A stretch of DNA of 35,302 nucleotides from Streptomyces sp. MBT65. GTDB lineage: Bacteria; Actinomycetota; Actinomycetes; Streptomycetales; Streptomycetaceae. Positions 1 through 7,654 of the stretch are shown in pieces (positions within the stretch are counted from its first letter, which is position 1; every line of letters starts with the position of its first letter). Made by a program: the position numbers and the translations under genes. The notes under the pieces are model-generated. The model was not told where the DNA came from, searched no databases, and was given only the letters and a program-made list of their open reading frames with translations. The DNA lies in contig NZ_JAENRY010000093.1 of NCBI RefSeq assembly GCF_016612545.1, forward strand, positions 1-35,302, written 5' to 3'.

Positions 1-309
1 ATCACGTCACATACCGCCCTCTCACGTCTGGAGGCTGCCGGCGAGGACGGGATGAACACAGGTGATCTGGCAGCAAGCGGGCTTTTCGAGACGACTGCTC
101 GCCTGCCGCAGGTACTGGCGACGGGGCAGGCAGGGGATGTCTATCTGTGCCATCCGTTCCTGGTGCACGCTGCTCAGCCTCACCGCGGGACGTCCCCGCG
201 GTTCCTGGCGCAGCCACCGCTGTACCCGGCCGAGCCGTATCGGCTCGAACGCACGGATGGCGTCTACTCGCCGGTGGAGCGCGCCATCCGGCGCGGTTTG
301 GGCAAGTGA
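1..309 (+). CDS. phytanoyl-CoA dioxygenase-like protein, 3' end only
   Basis: Frame 1 is open from the first base to the TGA at 307-309, giving about 102 residues of the C-terminus; the start lies outside the window. The residues SHTALSRL near the window edge and GDVYLCHPFLVHAAQPHRG (about residues 46-64) fit the C-terminal part of the PhyH family of Fe(II)/2-oxoglutarate dioxygenases. The His of the PFLVHA segment would be the distal iron ligand, and the Arg of HRGTSPRF would bind 2-oxoglutarate. The upstream HxD ligands are missing from view. The family hydroxylates small molecules, including peptide building blocks, but the substrate cannot be told. The gene runs opposite to the NRPS operon and is closed by a hairpin, so I would not count it as a cluster member without the missing DNA. 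Confidence 0.75.
   Translation: MTSHTALSRLEAAGEDGMNTGDLAASGLFETTARLPQVLATGQAGDVYLCHPFLVHAAQPHRGTSPRFLAQPPLYPAEPYRLERTDGVYSPVERAIRRGLGK
3..22. repeat. 20-base inverted repeat, left copy
   Basis: Bases 3-22 are the exact reverse complement of 35283-35302, the last 20 bases of the window. The match stops after 20 bases on the inner side. The left copy lies inside the dioxygenase-like reading frame, so it is not an obvious transposon end. It may reflect how the contig ended (both ends running into the same short repeat) rather than biology. Confidence 0.75.
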
Positions 310-328
310 ATCCGCAGGGCGATAGCGA

Positions 329-369
329 GGCGTGGGGAAGGCTTGCTTCCTGCCGCCCCTCCCCACGCC
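329..369 (+). terminator. hairpin after the dioxygenase-like gene
   Basis: Bases 329-338 and 360-369 form a perfect 10-base inverted repeat (ggcgtgggga / tccccacgcc). The inner sequence carries a further GGAAG/CTTCC arm. It starts 20 bases after the stop codon. No T-run follows, as is common for actinomycete terminators. Confidence 0.6.
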
Positions 370-531
370 GATGCCCGAGCAATTTCGGCGTGGCCGGCCG
401 ACCGAAAAGCGAGTCGGCTTGCTCAGGGTCCCGTAGCCAGTCGACCGCCAATTGAGCTCCTGAAACTTCTCGTCGGGGAATGCGACTCATTCGACTGTAA
501 GCTTCGGAATGTCGCACGACTATTTGTCGAC

Positions 532-560
532 TTGAGAGATATTCAAGGCAGAGCTAAAAT
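532..560 (+). promoter_or_regulatory. sigma-70-type promoter for the GNAT gene
   Basis: A -35 box TTGAGA (532-537), a 17-base spacer and a -10 box TAAAAT (555-560) lie in a locally AT-richer stretch. Transcription would start near 567, leaving a leader of about 95 bases before the chosen GNAT start at 663. The rest of 310-662 holds only the hairpin at 329-369 and no convincing gene. Confidence 0.6.
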
Positions 561-662
561 TATGGTACGGCTGATAGGTCGGGATTGGGGGCTCGGGTCT
601 CTATCGGCGAGATGCCTTGTCAAGAACGTCTGGCTCCGCTGGCGCGGAAGGCTGATGGCATT

Positions 663-1184
663 ATGAGAATGCATAACCATGGCAGGATCATAAATACTCC
701 CCGTGGCGATGATGCTGCGGCGGTCAGCCAGACGCATCTGGCGGCCTGGCTCCAGACCTATCCGAACAAGTACGCGGGGATCGACGAGGCCTGGATCACA
801 GAGAACGTCGGCTCCGTAGCCACAGCTGAGGGCATTGCTAAATGGCAAGACGTCATCGAGGAGGCCGGGCAGCAGCCGAACCAGGTCTTCTGCCGCGTCG
901 TCCACGCCGACACAGGTATCGTCGGCTTCTTGTGCGGCCGTCGAGCCGAGCTGGTGGCCCTCGGGCCCATGTACCTCCTGGACGACGCCAAAGGCCAGGG
1001 CATCGGAAGTCAGCTCATGAGCGAGTTCCTCCCATGGGCAGGAGATACACCGATGCGGCTGTGGGTGACGGACTACAACTTGCGGGCCATCCGCTTCTAC
1101 GCTCGATATGGCTTCAAGGCCACAGGCGAGCGGGAGCTTTGGAGAGGAAAGTTGCCTAACATCCGCATGGTTCGGAGCCTTTGA
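663..1184 (+). CDS. GNAT family N-acetyltransferase
   Basis: This 173-residue protein has the GNAT fold. The N-terminus (RIINTPRGDDAAAVSQTH) is the usual beta1-alpha1 of the family. The acetyl-CoA loop follows the strand LVALGPMYL as DDAKGQGIGSQLM, an R/Q-x-x-G-x-G/A-type motif. The C-terminus (WVTDYNLRAIRFYARYGF) is the typical beta5-alpha4 signature. It would transfer an acetyl group from acetyl-CoA to an amine; the substrate is unknown. The frame stays open upstream to a TTG at 585 and an ATG at 612. I prefer ATG 663 because GGAAGG lies at 646-651 and the family N-terminus begins there. It has its own promoter and is not part of the NRPS operon. Confidence 0.85.
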   Translation: MRMHNHGRIINTPRGDDAAAVSQTHLAAWLQTYPNKYAGIDEAWITENVGSVATAEGIAKWQDVIEEAGQQPNQVFCRVVHADTGIVGFLCGRRAELVALGPMYLLDDAKGQGIGSQLMSEFLPWAGDTPMRLWVTDYNLRAIRFYARYGFKATGERELWRGKLPNIRMVRSL

Positions 1185-1388
1185 AGAGCACGAGGCAAAC
1201 CGAATACAGGAAAGGCCCTGCGGGTTGGATACCAGTTAGAAATCCGATGCACTACGCAAGCGGAAAGCCGCCGTCGCTGGCCACCCATCTAGTTAGGCAG
1301 CATCAAGCGTGCACCCCGAATCGGCACCCCAAGCGGCAAGTCGCCCTACTATTATCGGGACCGCGTCTGCGCACTGCGGGGGGAAATG

Positions 1389-1462
1389 TGGGCCTAAGTG
1401 GAGTCGAACCACTGACCTCTTCCTTATCAGGGAAGCACTCTAACCAGCTGAGCTATAGGCCC
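1389..1462 (-). tRNA. tRNA-Ile (anticodon GAU)
   Basis: A complete cloverleaf reads on the minus strand. The acceptor stem GGGCCTA (1462-1456) pairs with TAGGCCC (1396-1390), and the discriminator is A (base 1389). The D-stem is GCTC/GAGT. The anticodon stem CTTCC/GGAAG encloses loop CTGATAA with anticodon GAT, and the T-stem AGTGG/CCACT closes the TTCGACT loop. CCA is not encoded. The anticodon reads AUC/AUU codons. The gene is divergent from ileS and encodes exactly the ligand its T-box needs: the AUC specifier pairs with GAU, and the UGGU bulge pairs with discriminator A plus CCA. No tRNA-Ala gene is next to it, unlike the common gyrA-linked tRNA-Ile/tRNA-Ala pair. Confidence 0.97.
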
Positions 1463-1734
1463 TCAATCACCGTGGTTCCGTAGGTTATCAGACCGAGCGA
1501 GCGCCCCGGAGCTGACCCGCGGTCACCGGCCGCACGTGCACCGCGCACTCGGCGCAGCCCGCCGGAGTGAGCCCAGCATGGCAGGTGCCCGCCTCCACCG
1601 GGCAGTCAGAAGATCGCCCAACCGCGCACTTCCCAGCATCGATTGGCTGGAGATCTTCACCGCGGTGCAGGTGTCCTGCCCTGCTGGAAATATTGCACGC
1701 CCAGCAGCCTCCTTGCGGTAACCTCACGCTACAA

Positions 1735-1915
1735 GGCACTGATCCGGCCATCACCGGGGAGCCTCCGGAAGAAACGGGCTGCCGCCTTCGCGGCGTCCGG
1801 AGTAGAACCGGACGGGAGCGGCCCGTCACAGCCGTCCGACGAGAGGTCGTCCGCGTGCGGGCGGCAAGCGGGGTGGTACCGCGGCGCCCGGGGAATGCGG
1901 GCTGTCGTCCCCGTG
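1735..1915 (+). promoter_or_regulatory. T-box leader (tRNA-Ile sensing) of ileS
   Basis: The T-box sequence gggtggtaccgcgg lies at 1871-1884; its UGGU bulge pairs with an uncharged ACCA-ended tRNA. Upstream, ggccATCaccgggg places an ATC (Ile) specifier at 1750-1752 in a short stem I. The segment agtagaaccggacggg (from 1801) is characteristic of actinobacterial ileS leaders. There is no terminator with a T-run between the T-box and the gene, and a GAGGAG ribosome site follows at 1941-1946. This fits the actinobacterial class that works on translation by hiding the ribosome site when tRNA-Ile is charged. The 5' edge is approximate. In 1463-1734 I see no convincing gene or promoter, though promoters for both tRNA and ileS should lie there. 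Confidence 0.9.
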
Positions 1916-1953
1916 CAAGCTGAGGTGTATCCCGCCGCACGAGGAGTACCACG

Positions 1954-4900
1954 ATGGCTGACAAGCCCGACACAGCCGCCTACCCAACCATCCCAGCCCA
2001 ACCGTCCTTCCCGGCGCTCGAGCATGAAGTGCTGGACTTCTGGAAGGCCGACAGCACGTTCACCGCGTCGGTCGAAGAGCGCCCGGCCGGGGACAAGGGC
2101 AGCAACGAATACGTCGTTTACGATGGCCCGCCGTTCGCCAACGGGCTGCCGCACTACGGGCACCTGCTGACTGGATATGTCAAAGACGCCGTTCCGCGCT
2201 ACCAGACGATGCGCGGCAAACGCGTCGAGCGTCAGTTCGGCTGGGACACCCACGGCCTGCCCGCAGAGTTCGAGGCTGAGCGGCAACTCGGGATCGGGCA
2301 CAAGTCCGAGATCGAGGACATGGGCATCGAGGCCTTCAACGAGGCCTGTCGCGCCTCCGTTCTGCGCTACACGTCAGAGTGGCGCGACTACGTCACCCGG
2401 CAGGCGCGCTGGGTGGACTTCGACAACGGCTACATGACCTCGGACCTCTCCTTCATGGAGTCGGTCATCTGGGCGTTCAAGCAGCTTTGGGACAAGGGCC
2501 TGATCTACTCCGGATTCCGGGTCCTCTGGTACTGCTGGCGCTGCGAGACGCCACTGTCGAGCACCGAGACCAAGATGGACGATGTCTATCTTGACCGGCA
2601 GGACCCGGCGGTCACGGTCGGTCTGCGGCTCTCCGCTGCGGGTGCCGGTGAGCTGAGCAAGGATCCGGAGGTCGGCCCTCGCGGAGACCTCGACGGGGCC
2701 CTCGCCCTTGTCTGGACGACCACCCCCTGGACGCTGCCGTCGAACCTGGCGGTCGCAGTGCACCCGGATATCGACTACGTGCTGCTGGAAACCGATGCTG
2801 ATCACGGCAGTGAGCGGTATGTCATCGCTGAGGCTCGCGTCCCTCACTATGCCCGTGAACTGGGCGAGGAGCCGACGGTACTGCGCCGTCTAAAGGGGGC
2901 TGAGCTGCTCGGGCTGTCCTATACCCCGCCGTTCAACTTCTTCGTCGGCCGGGAGAACTCACACCGGGTACTGGCAGCCGATTACGTGACCGTCGAAGAC
3001 GGCACCGGGATGGTGCACCTCGCGCCGGCGTTCGGTGAGGAGGACAAGGCCGTAACCGACGCTGCCGGGATCGAGGTCGTGGTACCGGTGGATGGGCGCG
3101 GCGAGTTCACCGCCGAGGTGCCGCCGTACGCCGGGGTGCAGGTGTTCGACGCGAATCGGGCCATCATCAGGGATTTGCGTGATGGGGCGTCATACGTGTC
3201 TGGAGTGCTGCTCCGACACGAGACGTATGACCACCCCTATCCGCACTGCTGGCGCTGCAATAACCCGCTCATCCAGCGTGCCGTCGATTCCTGGTTTGTG
3301 CGGGTCACAGCATTCCGAGATCGGATGGTCGAGCTCAACCGGGAGATCAACTGGGTCCCCTCCAACATCGGGGACGGTCAATTCGGCAAGTGGCTGGAGG
3401 GCGCCCGCGACTGGAACATCTCTCGCAACCGGTACTGGGGCTCGCCGATCCCAGTGTGGGTCTCCGATGATCCGCGCTACCCGCGGGTCGACGTCTACGG
3501 CTCGCTGGACGAACTGGAGCGTGACTTCGGCACACGTCCCACCGATCTGCATCGCCCCTACGTCGACGAACTCACCCGGCCCAACCCTGACGACCCTACT
3601 GGGCAGTCGACCATGCGCCGGGTCCCGGAGGTACTGGACTGCTGGTTCGAGTCGGGCTCGATGCCGTTCGCGCAGGTGCACTACCCCTTCGAGAACACCG
3701 AGTGGTTCGAACACCACTACCCCGGCGACTTCATCGTCGAGTACAACGGGCAGACCCGCGGCTGGTTCTACACACTGCACGTGCTGGCCACGGCGCTCTT
3801 CGACCGACCGTCGTTCTCCTCGGCCCTTGTCCACGGCATCGTGCTCGGCGACGACGGCCAGAAGATGTCGAAGTCTCGGCGCAACTACCCTGATGTCAAA
3901 GAGGTCTTCGAACGCGACGGCTCCGACGCGATGCGCTGGTTCCTGTTCGTATCGCCGATCCTGCGCGGCGGGAACCTCGTCGTCACTGAGCAGGGCATCC
4001 GGGAAGGCGTACGGCAGGCGATCCTGCCACTGTGGAACACCTGGTACTTCCTGTCGCTCTACGCCGGCACAGCAAGTCGGCGCGGCGTCTGGCGGACCGA
4101 CAGCAGCCACGTGCTGGACCGGTACATGCTGGCCCGGACAGCCTCACTCGTCGATGACGTCACGGCAGCAATGGACGCACTCGACATCGCCGGGGCGTGC
4201 GAGCGGATCCGGGAACACGCCGAGGTGCTGACCAACTGGTACGTCCGGCGCTCCCGGAGGCGGTTCTGGGACGGCGATGCCGATGCCATGGACACCCTCC
4301 ACACCGTGCTGGAAGTAACCACCCGCATCGCCGCGCCGCTACTGCCGTTCACGACCGAGCGCATCTGGCAGGGACTCACCGGCGGGCGCTCGGTGCACCT
4401 GACGGACTGGCCGTCGTCTGGGGACCTGCCGCACGACGCCGAGCTCGTTGCTGCAATGGACCGGGTGCGTCAGGTGGCGTCGGCTGCGCTGTCGCTGCGC
4501 AAGGCACGCGGACTTCGAGTCCGACTGCCGCTGGCCAAACTCACCGTGGCGACCGCTGACGCCGCGTCGCTCAAGCCGTTCACCGACATCCTGCGCGACG
4601 AGGTGAACGTCAAGGCAATCGAGCTGACCACCGACGTGACCGCGCACGGCAGGTTCGAAATCGCGGTCAATCCGTCGGCCTGCGGCCCACGCCTGGGCCC
4701 AGACACCCAAAAGGTGATCCGCGCGGTCAAGGCGGGGGAATATCAGGTCGACACCGACGGTCGGGTGACCGCAGCCGGGATCGAGCTACTGCCCGGTGAG
4801 TTCACCGAGCGGCTGGTCGCAACCGATCCAGACGAGACCGCCGCGCTGCCGGGGAACACGGGCCTGGTGGTCTTGGACACTGTGGTGACTCCGGAGCTCA

Positions 4901-5157
4901 CTGCCGAAGGGCTCGCGAAGGACGTGGTCCGACTCGTGCAACAGGCACGCCGCGAGGCCGGCTTGGAGCTGTCGGAGCGGATCAGCCTGACCCTGGGCGC
5001 CCCGGATGCCGTGCTCGACGCCGTGCGCCCGCATGAGGCCCTCTTGGTTGGTGAGGTGCTGGCGACATCCGTGGCTTACGCCGAGGTGGCGGATCCAACG
5101 CTCGTTGGAACGGTTGCCGATGGTGCGCAGGTAAGCGTGCGGGTGCTCCGAGTTTGA
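1954..5157 (+). CDS. ileS: isoleucyl-tRNA synthetase
   Basis: IleRS joins isoleucine to tRNA-Ile in the cytoplasm using ATP. The 1067-residue protein is full length for the larger eukaryote-like class found in actinobacteria. The class I HIGH motif is HYGH (67-70), followed by GWDTHGLP, and the KMSKS loop is at 637-641. The WTTTPWTLPSNLA segment begins the CP1 editing domain. The C-terminus carries the anticodon-binding domain and a long tail. ATG 1954 is preceded by GAGGAG at 1941-1946. A T-box controls it, so translation should rise when tRNA-Ile is uncharged. In most actinobacteria the housekeeping ileS sits near divIVA and lspA; here the neighbours are a tRNA-Ile gene, an IS and an NRPS cluster. 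It may therefore be a second copy giving self-resistance; that is inference, and the enzyme assignment itself is firm. Confidence 0.97.
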   Translation: MADKPDTAAYPTIPAQPSFPALEHEVLDFWKADSTFTASVEERPAGDKGSNEYVVYDGPPFANGLPHYGHLLTGYVKDAVPRYQTMRGKRVERQFGWDTHGLPAEFEAERQLGIGHKSEIEDMGIEAFNEACRASVLRYTSEWRDYVTRQARWVDFDNGYMTSDLSFMESVIWAFKQLWDKGLIYSGFRVLWYCWRCETPLSSTETKMDDVYLDRQDPAVTVGLRLSAAGAGELSKDPEVGPRGDLDGALALVWTTTPWTLPSNLAVAVHPDIDYVLLETDADHGSERYVIAEARVPHYARELGEEPTVLRRLKGAELLGLSYTPPFNFFVGRENSHRVLAADYVTVEDGTGMVHLAPAFGEEDKAVTDAAGIEVVVPVDGRGEFTAEVPPYAGVQVFDANRAIIRDLRDGASYVSGVLLRHETYDHPYPHCWRCNNPLIQRAVDSWFVRVTAFRDRMVELNREINWVPSNIGDGQFGKWLEGARDWNISRNRYWGSPIPVWVSDDPRYPRVDVYGSLDELERDFGTRPTDLHRPYVDELTRPNPDDPTGQSTMRRVPEVLDCWFESGSMPFAQVHYPFENTEWFEHHYPGDFIVEYNGQTRGWFYTLHVLATALFDRPSFSSALVHGIVLGDDGQKMSKSRRNYPDVKEVFERDGSDAMRWFLFVSPILRGGNLVVTEQGIREGVRQAILPLWNTWYFLSLYAGTASRRGVWRTDSSHVLDRYMLARTASLVDDVTAAMDALDIAGACERIREHAEVLTNWYVRRSRRRFWDGDADAMDTLHTVLEVTTRIAAPLLPFTTERIWQGLTGGRSVHLTDWPSSGDLPHDAELVAAMDRVRQVASAALSLRKARGLRVRLPLAKLTVATADAASLKPFTDILRDEVNVKAIELTTDVTAHGRFEIAVNPSACGPRLGPDTQKVIRAVKAGEYQVDTDGRVTAAGIELLPGEFTERLVATDPDETAALPGNTGLVVLDTVVTPELTAEGLAKDVVRLVQQARREAGLELSERISLTLGAPDAVLDAVRPHEALLVGEVLATSVAYAEVADPTLVGTVADGAQVSVRVLRV

Positions 5158-5161
5158 TCTT

Positions 5162-5210
5162 GTCGTAGGGTCGCGCCGCCGGGCTTTTGCTCGGAGCGCG
5201 ACCCTACGAC
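5162..5210 (+). terminator. terminator hairpin after ileS
   Basis: A perfect 15-base inverted repeat (5162-5176 with 5196-5210, arms gtcgtagggtcgcgc / gcgcgaccctacgac) surrounds a 19-base loop. It begins 5 bases after the ileS stop. There is no T-run, as is usual in actinomycetes. Confidence 0.85.
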
Positions 5211-5265
5211 CACGCTTGGCCTTTCCCATTGAGCCCGGTGCATCGTGAAAGCTGCACGTCAGAAG

Positions 5266-6181
5266 GTCTGGTGTGCGTAGGCGTCGGGCGGCCCGGGCAG
5301 GTCCGGGGCGATAGTCCAGCGACAAGGTCATCCGTCAGCGGGTGACTTCCCGGTTCGTCAGCACGAGCAGGGCCCTGACCAGCGCGGTCGCCCACTTCGG
5401 GTCGGTGCGGACCTTGGTGAGGACGCGCCAGTTCTTGAGATGGGCGAAGCCGTGCTCGACCGGGGCCCGCACCGCGGCCAGTGCCTTGTTGGACAGCTTC
5501 TGGCCGCGGGTCAGAGGCCGGTTCCGGGCCGCCTTGTAGCCGCAGATCACCGCCGGGTCGGCGTCAGGAGGACCGTCGTCGAGGCCGACGAACCCCAGGT
5601 CGGCGATGGCACCGAGCCCGGCGGCCCGCAGGTGGGCGGTGAGCTTGTCGTGGCGGCAGGCGGTGATCTCGGATGTGCGTCCGGGCCGCACCGCGGAGAT
5701 CCACACCAGTCGGCCCCGGTCGTCGGTGAGCGCGATCACGAGCAGGCCATGGCATTTGTGCTTGCCCGAGTAGTTCGGCCGGTTGTCCGCCCCGGTGCGC
5801 CGGCGGGTGCGTATCAGGGAGCCGTCCAGCAGGACCACGCCACCGCCCTTTCGGGCGATCTTCTTCAACGCGCGGTCCAGGCGCGGGGCGCGGACGGCCA
5901 GCAGGCCGACGACCTCGCGCACCCACCGGCTCACGGTGGTGCGGTGCACCCCGTTCCCGCCGGCCAGATCGCCGGGCCGCTGGTCACAGCGCAGCACCGC
6001 CAGCACGATGCCGGCGATCTTCCCGGCGGGCAGCGTCCGCCACCGGGAGCCGATCTTCTTCAGGTGGCCGCGTATCAGGCCGGCGAGATAGTTCAAGGTC
6101 GCGCTCGACAGCGGCAGGCGGGCGGTGTAAACAAGGCCGTCAGGGCCCTCGGCGAGACCGTTGTTTTTCTTCACACCAAAC
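5266..6181 (-). mobile_element. IS5-family insertion sequence, boundaries tentative
   Basis: The element is supported by its transposase gene. The ends are uncertain. The only short inverted match I found is gtctggtgtg (5266-5275) against gtttggtgtg read inward from 6181 (9 of 10 bases). The right one overlaps the transposase start codon, which makes it doubtful as a true IS end. No target duplication was recognised. The element lies between ileS and the NRPS operon. Confidence 0.35.
5335..6174 (-). CDS. IS5-family DDE transposase
   Basis: The 279-residue protein has the layout of the Streptomyces IS5-type transposases. A helix-turn-helix region lies at about residues 69-90 (DLAGGNGVHRTTVSRWVREV). 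The DDE catalytic triad is D117 (VVLLDGSL), D192 (AIADLGFVG) and E240 (PVEHGFAHLKNWRVL). It would cut and join the element ends. The start is a GTG at 6174. The frame is intact and normal in length, so it may be active. A small coiled-coil protein gene lies 51 bases upstream in the same direction, a pairing I believe is frequent in Streptomyces. Its position at the operon's far end suggests past rearrangement here. Confidence 0.92.
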   Translation of the reverse strand: MKKNNGLAEGPDGLVYTARLPLSSATLNYLAGLIRGHLKKIGSRWRTLPAGKIAGIVLAVLRCDQRPGDLAGGNGVHRTTVSRWVREVVGLLAVRAPRLDRALKKIARKGGGVVLLDGSLIRTRRRTGADNRPNYSGKHKCHGLLVIALTDDRGRLVWISAVRPGRTSEITACRHDKLTAHLRAAGLGAIADLGFVGLDDGPPDADPAVICGYKAARNRPLTRGQKLSNKALAAVRAPVEHGFAHLKNWRVLTKVRTDPKWATALVRALLVLTNREVTR

Positions 6182-6225
6182 TCAACTGCCGCCGGGGGCC
6201 CGCCAGTTACGGTCCGCTCGCGCGG

Positions 6226-6672
6226 TCACGGCCGTGCGGTGAACCGCCCGTCGCCCCGTTTGTGCAACCAGCCGCGGTCGGCGAGCTTGGTCATCTTCGC
6301 CCGCAGCGGCTCCAGCTTGCCGCGCACCGAGGCGTCCAGGCCCATCCGCTCGCCGACCGCCCTGACCTGCACCGGGCCGTCGGCCTCCCGCACGATCGCC
6401 AGGATCTTGCGGTAGTCGCCGGGTAGCGCCCCCTCGTCGGCCGCGTCGCTGCGGTGCGGGATGAGCAGCACTGCCCGCCCGGCCACCTTCGCCGATGCCG
6501 GAGCGACAGCCTCGGCGTCGGCCTGAACCTGCTCGGCCAGGCGGTTCAACACCCGCTCCGCGATCGCCAGTTCGTCCCGCTCGACCTGGACCTCCTGAAG
6601 CTGCTTGGTCAACTCCTCGGCGAGGGCGTCCAGTTCACTCCGGCGAGCGGTGATCCACTGCCGCTCCTGCAT
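6226..6672 (-). CDS. coiled-coil / winged-helix protein of unknown function
   Basis: This 148-residue hypothetical protein begins with a long charged helix (about residues 5-45, rich in E, L, Q and A) that should form a coiled coil. The second half (about 80-148) resembles a winged-helix domain: KILAIVREADGPVQVRAVGE, then KLEPLRAKMTKLADRGW and a closing GDGRFTARP wing. The ATG at 6672 is preceded by GGGAGGG. A longer in-frame extension to 6759 lacks a comparable ribosome site. Its location directly upstream of the transposase, same strand, suggests an accessory or passenger gene of the element. The function is not known. Confidence 0.7.
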   Translation of the reverse strand: MQERQWITARRSELDALAEELTKQLQEVQVERDELAIAERVLNRLAEQVQADAEAVAPASAKVAGRAVLLIPHRSDAADEGALPGDYRKILAIVREADGPVQVRAVGERMGLDASVRGKLEPLRAKMTKLADRGWLHKRGDGRFTARP

Positions 6673-6931
6673 CCCGGGCCCTCCCGCGCTCTCGTGGCGT
6701 GCCGACCTGCCGACGGAGCGTAGGCGGAAGCAGATCGCGGGCGCAGCCGAACCCGGCATCCCGCCGGAACCGGACCCGCCCGATGATCTACACCAAGGTC
6801 ATCGGCCGCCGACCGGCGTGAGTACCCCACTCCTCATTCACACCAGACCCGCGACCTGCGACTTCACGATGCACACCGCTCATTGGATATCGCGTGCTCT
6901 GCTCGTCAGCGACCCGAAGTTCGGCGTGGCC

Positions 6932-7654
6932 TCAGCCGTGTAGAAGCGCACGCGCGGAGGTGGCGCCGCCTCGCACAGTTGCGGCCGCCCCTTGGCCCCG
7001 CTCGATAACTACGACGGTGGCGATGTACCCATCCTCCACCGCGCAGCGCCCCACGAACCGCGTTCCCAACCGGAACGGCGGTGCTGCGCACCGGAGAACG
7101 GCCACGAAGCCCCCGGCTTCCCAGGACACCACGAGGTCGGCGAATTCCAGGACCTTTCCCGTCAGCGGATAGATCGCTTTATAGGTTGCCTCCTTCGCAG
7201 AGAACACCCACCGACTACGAAGTGCCCGCTCCTCAGCCGACAATCCCGTGAATCTTCGTGACTCCTCCGTGGCGAGGACCAGGGGCTCAAGACCGTCTGG
7301 AAGTGGCGTGCTTGGCTCGATATCGATCCCGATTCCCTCGACGTCGGTTGCTCGGGCGACCGTCACGGCTATTCGGTTTGGGCAGTGAGTGATCGATCCG
7401 ACGATGCCAGCAGGCCAGGCCGGTGATCGATCGGCATGCGAAAGGATGGCGCCCGAAGCCAGTCCGAGTTCCCCGATCAAGCGATGCGCAAGCTGTCTGC
7501 CGGCGGCGAACTCCCGCTGACGATGGGGTACAGCGTCGGCGATCGCGCCCCGCTCCGCGGGAGCGAGCGCGGAGATGAGACCGTCGCGCGGGTCCATCTC
7601 CGCCACTAGGACGCAGGAGGGCAGCAGCGGCTCGAAGAGCGTCGACGTGGTCAC
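6932..7654 (-). CDS. 4'-phosphopantetheinyl transferase (EntD/Sfp type)
   Basis: This enzyme moves the 4'-phosphopantetheine arm from coenzyme A onto the carrier-protein serines of the NRPS, turning apo into holo form. The motifs are in order and spacing: GSITHC (86-91), GIGIDIE (107-113, with D111 and E113 as Mg ligands) and WVFSAKEATYKA (149-160, with E155 as the third acidic residue). At 240 residues the length is normal, and the N-terminal R-x-x-A-GRQLAH segment is that of the EntD group. The GTG start at 7654 overlaps the stop of the oxygenase gene by 4 bases (GTGA). It is the last gene of the operon. The six visible carrier domains (one ACP, five PCPs) are its likely targets. Confidence 0.95.
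   Translation of the reverse strand: MTTSTLFEPLLPSCVLVAEMDPRDGLISALAPAERGAIADAVPHRQREFAAGRQLAHRLIGELGLASGAILSHADRSPAWPAGIVGSITHCPNRIAVTVARATDVEGIGIDIEPSTPLPDGLEPLVLATEESRRFTGLSAEERALRSRWVFSAKEATYKAIYPLTGKVLEFADLVVSWEAGGFVAVLRCAAPPFRLGTRFVGRCAVEDGYIATVVVIERGQGAAATVRGGATSARALLHG

Noticed and set aside
1389..1462. tRNA-Ile as an attachment site of an integrated element
   Set aside because: No integrase gene is present and I saw no second copy of the tRNA 3' end in the window.
1181..1483. 100-codon plus-strand frame ending in SGVEPLTSSLSGKHSNQLSY
   Set aside because: Its C-terminal half is the antisense translation of the tRNA-Ile gene, a well-known spurious ORF type.
3190..4110. 306-codon minus-strand frame inside ileS, and a 379-codon plus-strand frame at 3092-4231
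   Set aside because: Both are shadows of ileS; the compositions are arginine/serine- or valine-rich as expected from out-of-frame GC-rich DNA.
5440..6426. 328-codon plus-strand frame over the transposase
   Set aside because: Antisense of the transposase and its neighbour; the minus-strand gene has a full DDE triad.
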